Part shown: positions 37,011 to 46,325 of the stretch, one piece after another | How positions within the stretch are numbered: the first letter of the stretch is position 1 | Layout: every line of letters begins with the position of its first letter | From: Achromobacter sp. Root83 | Lineage (GTDB): Bacteria > Pseudomonadota > Gammaproteobacteria > Burkholderiales > Burkholderiaceae_B | DNA: 64,000 nucleotides | Assembly (NCBI RefSeq): GCF_001428845.1 | Contig: NZ_LMIU01000003.1 | Span: 5,243-69,242, forward strand | Reading direction: 5' to 3' | Made by a program: the position numbers and the translations under genes | The notes under the pieces: model-generated | The model's input: the letters and a program-made list of their open reading frames with translations, nothing else | The model's database searches: none | Told to the model about the DNA's origin: nothing

Positions 37011-37994
37011 ATGCCCATCGCCCGCCCGCCGCTCGCCTCCCAGGCCGATATCGACGCCTTCATTGACGCCGTCTGGCTGGAGGACGGCCTGTCCGCCAAC
37101 ACGCTGGCCGCCTACCGCCGAGACCTGACCGGCTTCGCGCGCTGGCTGGAGGACCCGGACGCCTACGCCCGCGAACTGGCCGACCGCCATGGCGATGCCG
37201 CCAGCGCCCACGTCATGCCCGCCGGCCCCGCCAAACCCCTGTGCGACGCGCACAAGGCCGACATCGAGGCCTGGTTCGCCTTCCGCCATGAGGAAACGCG
37301 AGCCACCACCGCCAACCGGCGGCTGGCCGCGCTGCGCCGTTTCTACGCCTGGGCGCTGCGCGAACACCGTTCCGAGCGCGATCCCTGCCTGACGCTGATC
37401 GCCGCCAAGCAGCCGCCCCGCATGCCCAAGACCTTGTCCGAGCAGCAGGTGGACGCCTTGCTGCGCGCGCCCGACCTGGGCCAGGCCAGGGGCCTGCGCG
37501 ACCGCGCCATGCTGGAAACGCTGTACGCCACGGGCCTGCGCGTGTCCGAACTGGTCGGCGTGCGCGCCCTGGACGTGAGCCTGAACGAAGGCGTGGTGCG
37601 GGTGGTGCTGGGCAAGGGCGGCAAGGACCGGCTGGTGCCGCTGGGCGCCGAGGCCGCGCACTGGATCGACCAGTATCTGAAGACCGCCCGCCCTGAACTG
37701 GCGGCGGGACGCGTCAGCGATGCGCTCTTCATCACCGGCCGCGCCGAAGCGATGTCCAGGCAGGCGTTCTGGCAACTGGTCAAGAAATATGCCGTGCTTG
37801 CGGACGTGCATGCGCCCTTGTCGCCCCACGTATTGCGGCATGCCTTCGCCACGCACTTGCTGAACCACGGCGCGGACCTGCGCGTGGTGCAGATGCTGCT
37901 GGGCCACGCGGACATTTCCACCACGCAGATCTATACGCACGTGGCGCGCGAACGCCTGAAGGCGCTGCACGCGGCGCATCATCCGCGCGGCTAG
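37011..37994 (+). CDS. xerD: tyrosine recombinase XerD
   Basis: 327-residue site-specific recombinase that with XerC resolves chromosome dimers at dif. The N-terminal SAM-like domain covers about 1-110, with an insertion of roughly 25 residues (about 50-75) compared with E. coli XerD. The catalytic residues are visible: Arg in TGLRVSELVGV, Lys in GKGGKDRLVPLG, HVLRHAFATHLL (His and Arg), His in LLGHADISTTQIYTH, and the tyrosine nucleophile in that same segment. It is the housekeeping enzyme, not an island integrase. Confidence 0.92.
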   Translation: MPIARPPLASQADIDAFIDAVWLEDGLSANTLAAYRRDLTGFARWLEDPDAYARELADRHGDAASAHVMPAGPAKPLCDAHKADIEAWFAFRHEETRATTANRRLAALRRFYAWALREHRSERDPCLTLIAAKQPPRMPKTLSEQQVDALLRAPDLGQARGLRDRAMLETLYATGLRVSELVGVRALDVSLNEGVVRVVLGKGGKDRLVPLGAEAAHWIDQYLKTARPELAAGRVSDALFITGRAEAMSRQAFWQLVKKYAVLADVHAPLSPHVLRHAFATHLLNHGADLRVVQMLLGHADISTTQIYTHVARERLKALHAAHHPRG

Positions 37995-38012
37995 CGGCCC
38001 GCATCCCCGTTG

Positions 38013-38062
38013 CACTATCCTTTTCGCACTATCCTTTTCGCACTATCCTTTTCGCACTTTCC
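38013..38062 (+). repeat. 14-bp tandem repeat between xerD and ybaK
   Basis: CACTATCCTTTTCG is repeated three times exactly and followed by a degenerate fourth copy (CACTTTCC). It starts 18 bases after the xerD stop and ends about 35 bases before the ybaK ATG, so copy number would alter the ybaK leader or its promoter spacing. Confidence 0.92.
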
Positions 38063-38097
38063 CTTACGCATTTTCCATTCTCCCACCCGGCATTCCC

Positions 38098-38586
38098 ATG
38101 AGCAAAGCCCGCCACGTTTCCGAAACGCCCACCACCCAGTTCCTCAAGCAGAACAAGGTGGCCTACACAGAGCACACCTACGACTACGTGGACCATGGCG
38201 GCGCGGGCGAGGCGGCGCGCCAGCTCGGCCTGGATCCGCATGCCGTGGTGAAGACGCTGGTGATGGAAGACGAATCGGCCAAGCCGCTGATCGTCGTCAT
38301 GCACGGCGACCGCGAGGTCTCGACCAAGAATCTGGCGCGCCAGGCGGGCCTGAAGAAGGTCGAGCCCTGCAAGCCCGACGTCGCGCAGCGCCATTCGGGC
38401 TACCAGGTGGGCGGCACGTCGCCGTTCGGTACGCGCAAGAAGATGCCGGTGTGGGTCGAGGCCGAGGTGTTGACGTATCCGGTGGTCTACATCAACGGCG
38501 GGCGGCGCGGCTACCTGGTGGGGATAGATCCCCAGGTGCTGGTCAGCGTGCTGGGCGCAAAGCCGGTCTCCGTGGCACTGGAGTAA
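38098..38586 (+). CDS. ybaK: YbaK/EbsC-family aminoacyl-tRNA deacylase
   Basis: 162 residues of the YbaK/ProX fold that hydrolyses Cys-tRNA(Pro) in trans. The conserved lysine and surrounding segments are visible in DPHAVVKTLVME, HGDREVSTKNLARQ and the GYQVGGTSPFGTRKKMPVW loop. The start ATG has no strong ribosome site; the upstream 50 bases are the tandem repeat. Confidence 0.92.
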   Translation: MSKARHVSETPTTQFLKQNKVAYTEHTYDYVDHGGAGEAARQLGLDPHAVVKTLVMEDESAKPLIVVMHGDREVSTKNLARQAGLKKVEPCKPDVAQRHSGYQVGGTSPFGTRKKMPVWVEAEVLTYPVVYINGGRRGYLVGIDPQVLVSVLGAKPVSVALE

Positions 38587-38757
38587 GACGGGCCAGCCGA
38601 GTCCCGGCCCCGATCGCGGGGCATCCGGCCGGCCCGTGGTATCCCGCTACCACCTTGTGCGGGCCTTGCGCAGGCACAATGGACCGAGAACATCAAGAAC
38701 CGGAGCCCGGACCCCCCGGCGCGCAACCGGCGGCCATCCTCATCCAAGGAGACAATC

Positions 38758-39336
38758 ATGAGCAAAAGACTGTTGATGCTGGTCGGCGACTACGCCGAAG
38801 ACTACGAGACCATGGTGCCGTTCCAGACGCTGCTGACGGTGGGGCACACGGTGCACGCGGTCTGCCCGGACAAGAAGGCCGGCGACACCGTCGCAACCGC
38901 CATCCATGACTTCGAAGGCGCGCAGACCTATACCGAAAAACGCGGCCACAATTTTGCGCTGAACTACGATTTCGACCGCGTCGAGCCTTCTTCCTACGAC
39001 GGGCTGGTGATACCGGGCGGACGCGCGCCCGAGTATCTGCGCCTGAACGAGAAAGTGCTGGATATCGTGCGTGCGTTCGACCAGGCCGGCAAGCCGATCG
39101 CGGCCGTGTGCCACGGCGCGCAATTGCTGGCGGCGGCGGGCATCCTGAAGGGCCGCACCTGCTCGGCCTATCCCGCGTGCGCGCCGGAAGTCCGGCTGGC
39201 GGGCGGCACCTTCGCCGAGATCGGGATCGACCAGGCCTATACCGACGGCAACCTGGTCACCGCGCCGGCGTGGCCCGCCCATCCGGCATGGATGTCGCAG
39301 TTCCTGGCCGTGCTGGGGACGAAGATCTCGCTGTGA
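38758..39336 (+). CDS. DJ-1/PfpI family protein
   Basis: 192 residues with the class I glutamine-amidotransferase-like fold. The nucleophile elbow is [18 protein letters not shown], with an acidic partner near GDYAEDYE, and [14 protein letters not shown] precedes it. Family members act as deglycases, chaperones or proteases; the precise activity is not readable from sequence. An AAGGAG ribosome site precedes the ATG. Confidence 0.9.
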   Translation: MSKRLLMLVGDYAEDYETMVPFQTLLTVGHTVHAVCPDKKAGDTVATAIHDFEGAQTYTEKRGHNFALNYDFDRVEPSSYDGLVIPGGRAPEYLRLNEKVLDIVRAFDQAGKPIAAVCHGAQLLAAAGILKGRTCSAYPACAPEVRLAGGTFAEIGIDQAYTDGNLVTAPAWPAHPAWMSQFLAVLGTKISL

Positions 39337-39356
39337 TCGCCGACGGCTGAATGAAT

Positions 39357-39400
39357 AAGGCGCCTGGGGCGGCTTGCGCGGCCCCAGGCGCCTTTTCCTT
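39357..39400 (+). terminator. terminator after the DJ-1/PfpI gene (possibly bidirectional)
   Basis: A 14-bp stem AAGGCGCCTGGGGC/GCCCCAGGCGCCTT encloses ten bases and is followed by TTCCTT. It lies between convergent genes and may also stop transcription of adhP from the other side. Confidence 0.8.
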
Positions 39401-39411
39401 GCCTGCCGGTA

Positions 39412-40437
39412 TCAGGCGAAGTCGAGCACGATGCGGCCTTCGATCTGGCCCTTCTTCATGCGGTCAAATACGTCGTTGATGTTCTCCAGGCTTTCGGTGG
39501 CCACGGTGGCGTGCACCTTGCCTTCTTCGGCGAACTGCAGCGATTCCTGCAGATCCAGCCGCGACCCGACGATCGAGCCGCGCACGGTCACCCCATTGAG
39601 CACCATGTCGAAGATCGACAGCGGGAAGTCGCCGGGCGGCAGACCGTTCAGCGCCACCGTTCCGCCGCGGCGCACCATGCCCAGCGCCTGCTCGAAGGCC
39701 TTGGGCGACACGGCCGTGATCAGCGCGCCGTGCGCGCCGCCGATTTCGCGTTTCAGATAGGCGGCCGGATCCGTGGTCTTGGCGTTGACCGTGACTTCCG
39801 CGCCCAGGCGGCGGGCGAAGTCCAGCTTGGCGTCATCGATGTCGACGGCGGCCACGTTCAGGCCCATGGCCTTCGCGTATTGCACCGCCATATGGCCCAA
39901 CCCGCCTATGCCCGAGATCACCACCCAGTTGCCCGGGCGGGTGTCGGTCATCTTCAGGCCTTTGTATACGGTGACGCCCGCGCACAGCACGGGGGCGATG
40001 TCGACGAAACCCACATTCTTGGGCAGCAGGCCCACGTAATCGGCCGCGGCCAGCGCGTACTCGGCAAAGCCGCCGTTGACGGAATAGCCGGCGTTCTGCT
40101 GCTGCTCGCACAGCGTTTCCCAGCCGCCCAGGCAGTGCTCGCAATGCCCGCAGGCGGAATACAGCCAGGGGATGCCGACGCGGTCGCCTTCCTTCACATG
40201 GGTGACGCCGGCGCCCACGGCCACGACGTGCCCGACGCCTTCGTGGCCCGGGATGAAGGGCGGGTTGGGCTTGACGGGCCAATCGCCTTCGACGGCGTGC
40301 AGGTCCGTGTGGCAGACGCCGCAGGCCTCGATCTTCACCAGCAGTTCGCCCGGACCCGGGCGCGGCACTGCGACTTCTTCGATCACCAGGGGCTTGCCGA
40401 ACGCCCGCGCCACTGCGGCCTTCATGGTCTTGTCCAT
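39412..40437 (-). CDS. adhP: zinc-dependent alcohol dehydrogenase
   Basis: 341 residues from the second of two adjacent ATGs (40437), which has GGAGG at the better distance; the frame extends about 20 codons further. Catalytic zinc ligands are in GVCHTDLH and PGHEGVGHV. The structural zinc lobe is [15 protein letters not shown]. The NAD site is [19 protein letters not shown] with an acidic residue after the second strand (AVDIDD), indicating NAD. The style is that of the propanol-preferring AdhP class. Confidence 0.93.
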   Translation of the reverse strand: MDKTMKAAVARAFGKPLVIEEVAVPRPGPGELLVKIEACGVCHTDLHAVEGDWPVKPNPPFIPGHEGVGHVVAVGAGVTHVKEGDRVGIPWLYSACGHCEHCLGGWETLCEQQQNAGYSVNGGFAEYALAAADYVGLLPKNVGFVDIAPVLCAGVTVYKGLKMTDTRPGNWVVISGIGGLGHMAVQYAKAMGLNVAAVDIDDAKLDFARRLGAEVTVNAKTTDPAAYLKREIGGAHGALITAVSPKAFEQALGMVRRGGTVALNGLPPGDFPLSIFDMVLNGVTVRGSIVGSRLDLQESLQFAEEGKVHATVATESLENINDVFDRMKKGQIEGRIVLDFA

Positions 40438-40635
40438 CATTACCTCCGAAGTCTGGTCAGTCTCAGTATCGTCGAACTTGCAGGCTTTGGGGACCATGAT
40501 TTATGTCAACCTGCGCCGGATCCGCCTCGTGCTTCAGGACGGGGCCGCATGCCCGGCGGGTGATCTTGCCGGCGGAGCGCCGGACGTCGTACAGTCGATC
40601 GCAGGCGCACCCGCCCGGTGTCCCCAGGAGCACTC

Positions 40636-41022
40636 ATGTGTGAAATTTTCATCCGCGCCAGCGAGCAATCGTATGCCCCCGAAACCCGTTCCCTGCGCCT
40701 GCACGGCGTGGCGACCAGCCTGCGGCTCGAGCGCCTGTTCTGGCAGGTCCTTGAAGAGATCGCCGGGCGCGACGGCATGCGGGTCACGCAACTGATCGAA
40801 CGCCTGTACGACGAGCTGGTCGAGTATCGCGGCGAGGCCGCGAATTTCACCTCCTTCCTGCGGGTGTGCTGCCTGCGCTATCAGCTGCTGCAAGCCGACG
40901 GCCGGATTCCGCTGGATGCCGGCGTGCCTATCGGCTCCCTCGACCCGCGTGCCGTGCTGGAAGGATTGCCGCCTTCGCTGTACGACGCCCAGCCGCTGCC
41001 CCCGAAGCGGCGCGCCGCGTAG
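40636..41022 (+). CDS. ribbon-helix-helix domain protein
   Basis: 128 residues starting at ATG 40636 with CAGGAG eight bases upstream. The N-terminal segment TRSLRLHGVATSLRLERLFW followed by MRVTQLIERLYDEL is a ribbon-helix-helix pattern of the kind found in small DNA-binding proteins (RHH_4-like). The target is unknown. It is divergent from adhP and convergent with the PbpG-type gene. Confidence 0.8.
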   Translation: MCEIFIRASEQSYAPETRSLRLHGVATSLRLERLFWQVLEEIAGRDGMRVTQLIERLYDELVEYRGEAANFTSFLRVCCLRYQLLQADGRIPLDAGVPIGSLDPRAVLEGLPPSLYDAQPLPPKRRAA

Positions 41023-41040
41023 CGTTCCACGCGCGCATGA

Positions 41041-41067
41041 AAAAAGGGCCCGATTCGATCGGGCCCT
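41041..41067 (-). terminator. terminator after the PbpG-type gene
   Basis: On the minus strand the stem AGGGCCCGAT/ATCGGGCCCT with a CGA loop is followed by TTTTT, about 35 bases past the stop codon. Confidence 0.85.
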
Positions 41068-41101
41068 CTGCATACGGCGCGGCGCGGCGTTCAAGTCCGC
41101 A

Positions 41102-42280
41102 TCAGCCGCCCGGCTGGATGGACGCCAGCGCCACTTCGCTCTGCACGATGCGGCGGATGCGCACGGCGTCGCCGATGCGGGACAGCTTGCCCTGGGAATC
41201 CAGCAGCACGATGGCCAGATCGCGGCCGTTGATGCGGGCCAGCATCACCAGGCATTCGCCGGCTTCGTTGATGTAGCCGGTCTTGGACACCTTGATGTCC
41301 CAGTCGGGCTTGCGCACCAGCAGATTGGTGTTACGGAACGTCTGCGTGCGGTTGTTGATCTCGACCTCGTACTCCGTGTCGGTGGAATAGCGGTGGATCA
41401 GCGGACGCTGCGAGGCCGCGCGCAGCAAGCGCGCCAGGTCGTGCGGCGACGACACGTTGTTGCTGGACAGGCCGGTGGGCTCGATGAAGCGGGTGCTGCC
41501 CATGCCCAGCGCCTGCGCCTTGGCGTTCATGGCGGCCACGAAGGCCGGCAGGCCGCCCGGATAGTGGCGGCCCAGCGCGTTGGCGGCGCGGTTTTCGGAA
41601 GACATCAGCGCCAGATGCAGCATGTCGCCGCGCGACAGCTTGGTGCCCACGCGCAGGCGCGAGGTGGTGTGCTTGAGTTCGTCGACGTCGTCGTCGGTGA
41701 TCTCAAGCATTTCATCCATGGGCAGGTTGGCGTCCACGACCACCACGGCGGTCATCAGCTTCGAAATGGAAGCGATGGGACGCACGACGTTTTCGTTCTT
41801 GGCGAAGATGACCGTGGAGGTTTCCAGGTCTTGCACATAGGCGGTGCTGGAGCGCAGCGCGGCCGCTTCGGCCCGCGCCGAGGCGGCGGGCGGGGGCATG
41901 GCGGCGCTGCTGGCGGCCGCCGCCACGCGACGGCCGCGTGCTGGCTTGTCCGCTTTGCCGCCCTTGCCGTTCTTGCCGGTGGCACCTGCCTTCTTGGGCG
42001 GAGTGCCCTTCGCGGCGACTTGCTTGCCGCCCTTGGGCGGCGCTTTCTTGGCGGAAGAGGATTTGGGGGCCGCCTGCTTGGCGGCGGCGTTCTTGCCGGA
42101 CCCGGCCTTGGGCGCGGGGGCTTTCTTTGCTTGCTGCGCCTTGCAGGCCGCCGATTTGGCGTTGGTCTTGCAAGGGTCGGAATTCTTGGCGGCTTGTGCT
42201 GCGGAGGGCAGGATCGCGTACACCGCCAGCGCGGCAGTCGCTAGCGCGTTCGCAATTGCACGTTTCCAGGGAAAGGCCAT
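41102..42280 (-). CDS. pbpG: D-alanyl-D-alanine endopeptidase (PbpG/PBP7-type, peptidase S11)
   Basis: 392 residues. A signal peptide occupies 1-30 (ending PSAAQA/AKNSD). Residues 31-125 are a lysine/alanine/proline-rich, low-complexity linker of about 95 residues, much longer than in E. coli PBP7. The catalytic domain then shows SISK (171-174), SEN (228-230) and KTG (333-335). It acts in the periplasm on peptidoglycan cross-links. The basic linker may bind wall or nucleic acid-like polymers; that is inference. Confidence 0.92.
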   Translation of the reverse strand: MAFPWKRAIANALATAALAVYAILPSAAQAAKNSDPCKTNAKSAACKAQQAKKAPAPKAGSGKNAAAKQAAPKSSSAKKAPPKGGKQVAAKGTPPKKAGATGKNGKGGKADKPARGRRVAAAASSAAMPPPAASARAEAAALRSSTAYVQDLETSTVIFAKNENVVRPIASISKLMTAVVVVDANLPMDEMLEITDDDVDELKHTTSRLRVGTKLSRGDMLHLALMSSENRAANALGRHYPGGLPAFVAAMNAKAQALGMGSTRFIEPTGLSSNNVSSPHDLARLLRAASQRPLIHRYSTDTEYEVEINNRTQTFRNTNLLVRKPDWDIKVSKTGYINEAGECLVMLARINGRDLAIVLLDSQGKLSRIGDAVRIRRIVQSEVALASIQPGG

Positions 42281-42593
42281 GGTTTGAGCAGGCTTGTCGG
42301 TCTGTGAACAAATATTTCTTAAGCCGGCGTAATGTCGGTTCAGGAAAAGTCCAGATGAATTAGGGGCTTACGCGTCGAATTTAAACAGCAATTTCAAGTT
42401 GCACGCAAGGCGATTCGCTATCATCACCGAAAAAAATAAAAGTGACGGATTGACGCGGCAGCAATTCGTCACAAGACGCGTCACGAGAAGCTAACGGCAC
42501 GGCGCGCGTGAGCGTAGCCCGGATTAACCCTCATCTGGCTGAACGTGCGGTATCGCGGGGGATGGTGCGGCGTCGAAAGCCGAGGCCGGGGGG
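42281..42593. other. intergenic region between pbpG and tRNA-Arg
   Basis: Carries the pbpG promoter region and sequence 3' of the tRNA. It has an A-rich patch at 42428-42441. I see no protein gene or stable structured RNA. Confidence 0.4.
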
Positions 42594-42668
42594 TGGCCTC
42601 GCCGGGTGGAATCGAACCACCAATTGACCCTTAGGAGGGGCCGGTTATATCCATTTAACTACGGCGAG
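42594..42668 (-). tRNA. tRNA-Arg (anticodon CCT)
   Basis: Folded by eye: the acceptor stem CTCGCCG/CGGCGAG pairs perfectly; a D-arm with GTTAAATGGATATAAC follows; the anticodon stem GGCCC/GGGTC has one G-T pair and its loop CTCCTAA gives anticodon CCT; the T-arm is GGTGG-TTCGATT-CCACC. The discriminator is G, and the 3' CCA is encoded. The total is 75 nt, close in sequence to E. coli argW. It decodes the rare AGG codon. No integrated element abuts it. Confidence 0.95.
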
Positions 42669-42964
42669 ACGGGCAAAACAGAGTGTGTAGTGCCTTGATA
42701 TTGCAGGAAAACGCTCGGCCGGGAGTGTATCACTAATCAAGCTGGCTACAGGCCGTGGACAGGGGGCAGTCTAGCAGGCCCGCCGAACACGCCCAAATCG
42801 GCCAACAGCCGGACCGGGCGCGTGGAAGCGGTCCGTCCGGGCAATCCAGTCAACTAAAAATAGTGGATTTAATCAACTACATATCCTATAGTCGGTTTCA
42901 AGGCCGGATGCGTCGGGCAGGCGCTGGTCCCGGGCCCTTATACCTAGAATATTCAGGAGCAGGC
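42669..42964. other. intergenic region upstream of the catabolic cluster
   Basis: Contains the tRNA-Arg promoter region (minus strand) and the leader of the enoyl-CoA hydratase operon with the MarR-type dyad at 42861. No additional gene is supported. Confidence 0.5.
42861..42879. promoter_or_regulatory. MarR-type operator, site 1
   Basis: A 19-bp dyad, TAGTGGATTTAATCAACTA, with eight of nine pairs matching, about 85 bases before the enoyl-CoA hydratase ATG. Near-identical dyads occur at 46971-46989 and 51035-51053. The shared core is GTTGAT-N3-ATCAAC (here GTGGAT on one side). Confidence 0.7.
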
Positions 42965-43735
42965 ATGACCCCGACTTTTCACACGATCTTGCTGGATGTA
43001 CAGGACCGTGTCGCCAAGGTGACGCTCAATCGTCCCGACAGCCGCAATGCGCTGAACTCGCTCATGTGCGCCGAACTGGTGCAGGCCATGACGGCGCTGG
43101 CCGCGGATCCTGCCGTGCACGTGGTGCTGATCACCGGCGCCGGGCCGGCCTTCTGCGCGGGCGCCGACCTGAAAGAGCGCAAGACCATGTCCACGCCCGA
43201 GATGACCGCGCGCCGCGTGCAGGGGTTCGCCGCTTACGGCGCGATCGAACGTATGCCGCAGCCGGTGATCGCGGTGGTGCATGGACCGGCGTTCGGATCG
43301 GGCTGCGAAATCGCGTCCGCCAGCGATTTCGTGCTGGCCTCGTCCGAGGCGGTTTTCTGCTATCCGGAGGTCGGCTGGGGAACGGTCGGCGCCACGCAGC
43401 GCCTGCCGCGCATTGCCGGCGCGCGCAAGGCCAAGGAATTGCTGTTCACCGGCCGTCGCTTCGGGGCGGCGGAAGCCCGCGAGATCGGCCTGGTGAATCA
43501 TATCTACGAGCCGGGCGCTCTGGCTGATGAGGCGCTTGCGATGGCGCGCCAAATCGCCGGCGCGGCGCCCCTTACCGTCAGGCTGACCAAGCGCAGCATT
43601 GATCAGGGCCTGGCCACCACGCGCGAAGGCGCGATGGCGATCGAACTGCTGGCGATTGAAGAGAACCTGCGCGGTACGAACTGGCAGCAGGCGATAGCGG
43701 GCTTTGGCGTGGCGGACTCGGGAGAGCGCGCATGA
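42965..43735 (+). CDS. enoyl-CoA hydratase/isomerase family protein
   Basis: 256-residue crotonase. VTLNRPDSRNALNSLMCAEL and CAGADLKERKTM form the oxyanion-hole segments with VHGPAFGSGCEIASASDFVL. The position of the first catalytic glutamate of hydratases is not obviously conserved (GSGCEI carries one). The ATG at 42965 follows CAGGAG. Its stop overlaps the ligase ATG, so it is the first gene of a tightly coupled operon (hydratase-ligase-lyase). Confidence 0.92.
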   Translation: MTPTFHTILLDVQDRVAKVTLNRPDSRNALNSLMCAELVQAMTALAADPAVHVVLITGAGPAFCAGADLKERKTMSTPEMTARRVQGFAAYGAIERMPQPVIAVVHGPAFGSGCEIASASDFVLASSEAVFCYPEVGWGTVGATQRLPRIAGARKAKELLFTGRRFGAAEAREIGLVNHIYEPGALADEALAMARQIAGAAPLTVRLTKRSIDQGLATTREGAMAIELLAIEENLRGTNWQQAIAGFGVADSGERA

Positions 43736-45357
43736 TCGCCGCGCCGACCACGCTATCCCGGGTCCTGGACCGCAGCGTCCAGGCACATCCGCAGGCCGAG
43801 GCGTTCGTGGCGCCGGGCGAGCGCCATGCGTGGCACGGCATGCGCGACGAGGCGCATCGCATTGCCCGCGCGTTGCATGCCGCGGGCGTGCGCCATGGCG
43901 ATCATGTCGGCGTGCTCCTGGGCAATAGCGGCGTGTGGGTGCAGATCTTCTACGCGTGCGCCATGCTGGGCGCGGTCACCGTCCCGGTCAATACGCGCTT
44001 CAAGACAGAAGAGCTGGAGTTTTGCCTGAAGCAGGCGGATGTCTCCCTGCTGCTGACGGCCGATACGTTTCTGGGCATCGACTTTCTGGACTTGTTGACG
44101 CAAGTGGAGCCGGCGCTTGCCACCCGCCTGCCGGGCGAACGGCTGCCGGCCCTGCGTCAGGTGGTGGTGCTGGGCGAACGCTGTCCAGCGGGCGCGCAGG
44201 CATGGCAAGCCTTTCTGGAAGCGGGCAGCGCGGTGGACGATGCGGTGCTGCGGGCGCGCGAGCAGGCGGTGCAACCCGACGATGTGCTGCTGATCCAGTA
44301 CACGTCGGGCACGACCTCGTTCCCCAAGGGCGTGATGCTGACGCATGCCAACATGCTGACCAATGCCTGGGCCGCTGCCCAGCGCATCGGCGTGCGGGCG
44401 GATGACCGCTACTTCAGTATCCGTCCGTACTTCCACGTGGCGGGCACGACATTGTCGATTCTGGTCAGCCTGGTGACGGGCTGCTGCCTGCTGACGCTGC
44501 CGAAGTTCGACGTCGCCGACGCCCTGCGCATGCTGGATACCGAACGCTGCACCCTGACTTCCGGCAACGACACGATCTTTCTGATGCTGATGGGCCATCC
44601 CGATTTTGACCGTGCACGCATCCATCTGCGGGGCGGCTGGGCGGCCGCGGGTCCGCAAGTGATGCAGAAAATCCGCGATGTCATGGGCGTGCCGGGCATC
44701 TGCAATGCCTACGGCCAATCCGAAGCCTCGCCCAACATCACGCTGTCCTCCCACGACGATCCCTTTGCCTTGCGCGCGGCGGGCTGGGCATTGCCGCATC
44801 CCGGCATGGAGGTCCGCGTGGTGGACCCGGCGACCGGTCTGCCGGTCGCCATCGGCGAGGCGGGTGAAATCCAGGCGCGCGGCTGGAGCGTCATGAAGGG
44901 CTACTACAACATGCCCGAGGCGACCGCCCGCGCGCTTGCCGCGGATGGCTGGCTCAGCACGGGAGACCTGGGGGAAATGGATGCCGATGGCCGTTTGCGC
45001 ATGGTCGGCCGATTGAAGGACATGTTCCGCGTCGGCGGCGAAAACGTCGCGCCGGCCGAGGTAGAGGAGGTGCTGCACAGCCATCCCGCCGTGCGCATGG
45101 CCCAGGTCGTGGGCGTGCCCGACGCGCGTCTGGGCGAAGTGCCCGCCGCGTTCGTCCTGCTGAAAGATGGGCACGCCTGCGCGGCGGACACATTGACGGC
45201 ATGGTGCAAGGCGCGCTGCGCCAACTACAAGGTGCCGCGCTATGTCGAGATCGTGGACAGCTTTGAGCACATCGGCATGACCGGCAGCTCCAAAGTACAA
45301 AAGAACAAATTGCGCGCGCACGCGATTGCGCTGTTCGGATTGGAGCAAACGGCATGA
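43732..45357 (+). CDS. acyl-CoA synthetase (AMP-forming, FadD3/CaiC-like)
   Basis: 541 residues of the ANL family. The P-loop-like motif is IQYTSGTTSFPKGVMLTHAN, then YGQSEASPNITLSSHDDPF, the adenylation aspartate is in STGDLGEMDADGRLRMVGRL, and KDMFRVGGENVAPAEVEEVL and the C-terminal SSKVQKNKLR lysine region follow. It would activate an organic acid to its CoA thioester. It overlaps the genes on both sides by four bases (ATGA), so it is translated with them. The substrate is unknown. Confidence 0.92.
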   Translation: MIAAPTTLSRVLDRSVQAHPQAEAFVAPGERHAWHGMRDEAHRIARALHAAGVRHGDHVGVLLGNSGVWVQIFYACAMLGAVTVPVNTRFKTEELEFCLKQADVSLLLTADTFLGIDFLDLLTQVEPALATRLPGERLPALRQVVVLGERCPAGAQAWQAFLEAGSAVDDAVLRAREQAVQPDDVLLIQYTSGTTSFPKGVMLTHANMLTNAWAAAQRIGVRADDRYFSIRPYFHVAGTTLSILVSLVTGCCLLTLPKFDVADALRMLDTERCTLTSGNDTIFLMLMGHPDFDRARIHLRGGWAAAGPQVMQKIRDVMGVPGICNAYGQSEASPNITLSSHDDPFALRAAGWALPHPGMEVRVVDPATGLPVAIGEAGEIQARGWSVMKGYYNMPEATARALAADGWLSTGDLGEMDADGRLRMVGRLKDMFRVGGENVAPAEVEEVLHSHPAVRMAQVVGVPDARLGEVPAAFVLLKDGHACAADTLTAWCKARCANYKVPRYVEIVDSFEHIGMTGSSKVQKNKLRAHAIALFGLEQTA

Positions 45358-46310
45358 GCGCGCGCGATGTGGTGTTGTGCGAGTGTTTCGCCCGCGACGG
45401 CTTGCAGCACGAGCCCGATTTCATCGGCACCGCGGTCAAGGCGGACCTGATCGACCGCTTTGCCTCGCTGGGCTTCGAACGGGTGGAGGCCACGTCCTAT
45501 TCCAATCCCAAGGTGGTGCCGCAGTTTGCCGACGCCAGCGAACTGCTGGCGATGCTGCCGCGCCGCGAGGGGGTCTGGTACAAGGCGACCTGCGCCAATG
45601 CCCGCGCGGTGCAGCGCGCCTTGGCGGATCTGGATGCCGGTATCGGTGCCAACGAAATCAGCCTGCTGGTGTCGGCCAGCAGTTCGCATTCGCTGCGCAA
45701 TCTGAAGCGCGAACGCGCGGATCAATGGAACAACGTTGCGGACATGGCGCGGCTGGCCGCCGGCCGCTTGCGCATGGTCGGCACGATCTCGGTGGCCTTC
45801 GGATGCCCGTTCGAAGGGGCCGTGGATCCCGACTCGGTGATGGCCGACGTGCAGCGCTTTGCCGAACTGGGCGTGGGCATCGTGACGCTGGGCGACACCA
45901 CGGGAATGGCCGCGCCCGCCGCGGTACGGGATCTGTATTCGCGCATGGCGCTTGAATTCCCGCAGCTCACGCCGGTGGCGCATTTTCACGACACACGGGG
46001 CACGGGCCTGGTGAACTATGTGGCGGCGCTGGATGCCGGCGTGCGCCATTTCGACTGCGCGTTCGGCGGCGTGGGCGGGCATCCCGCCAAGGTGCGCTAC
46101 GGCGGCGGACACACGGGCAATGTGGCGACCGAAGATCTGGTCAGCCTGCTCGAGTCCATGGGACTGCGCACGGGCCTGGATCTGGATGCGCTGGATGCGG
46201 TGTCGCAGCTTTGCCAGCAGACGTTGGGACGGCAGTTGCACAGCCGTGTCGCGCAAAGCGGCCTGAATCCGCTGATTGCGGGCGCACGGCCAGCGCAGGA
46301 CGCCTCATGA
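45354..46310 (+). CDS. HMG-CoA lyase-like aldolase with Cys-to-His change at the active site
   Basis: 318 residues of the DRE-TIM metallolyase family. The catalytic arginine and aspartate (RDG, 14-16) and the metal histidines (AHFHDTRG, H210/H212) are intact. The signature GGLGGCP of true HMG-CoA lyases, whose cysteine is the catalytic acid, reads GGVGGHP here (H243). TGNVATEDL follows. It may cleave a different 3-hydroxy-3-substituted acyl-CoA. It is the last gene of the hydratase-ligase-lyase operon. Confidence 0.88.
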   Translation: MSARDVVLCECFARDGLQHEPDFIGTAVKADLIDRFASLGFERVEATSYSNPKVVPQFADASELLAMLPRREGVWYKATCANARAVQRALADLDAGIGANEISLLVSASSSHSLRNLKRERADQWNNVADMARLAAGRLRMVGTISVAFGCPFEGAVDPDSVMADVQRFAELGVGIVTLGDTTGMAAPAAVRDLYSRMALEFPQLTPVAHFHDTRGTGLVNYVAALDAGVRHFDCAFGGVGGHPAKVRYGGGHTGNVATEDLVSLLESMGLRTGLDLDALDAVSQLCQQTLGRQLHSRVAQSGLNPLIAGARPAQDAS

Positions 46311-46325
46311 CGGCGGTGCGCGGCA

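Noticed and set aside
38013-38062. CRISPR array
   Set aside because: The 14-bp units abut directly without spacers and no cas genes are near.
42594-42668. tRNA-Arg as the attachment site of a genomic island
   Set aside because: No integrase of the island type, no tRNA 3'-end repeat and no shift in composition are seen on either side; XerD is the housekeeping type.
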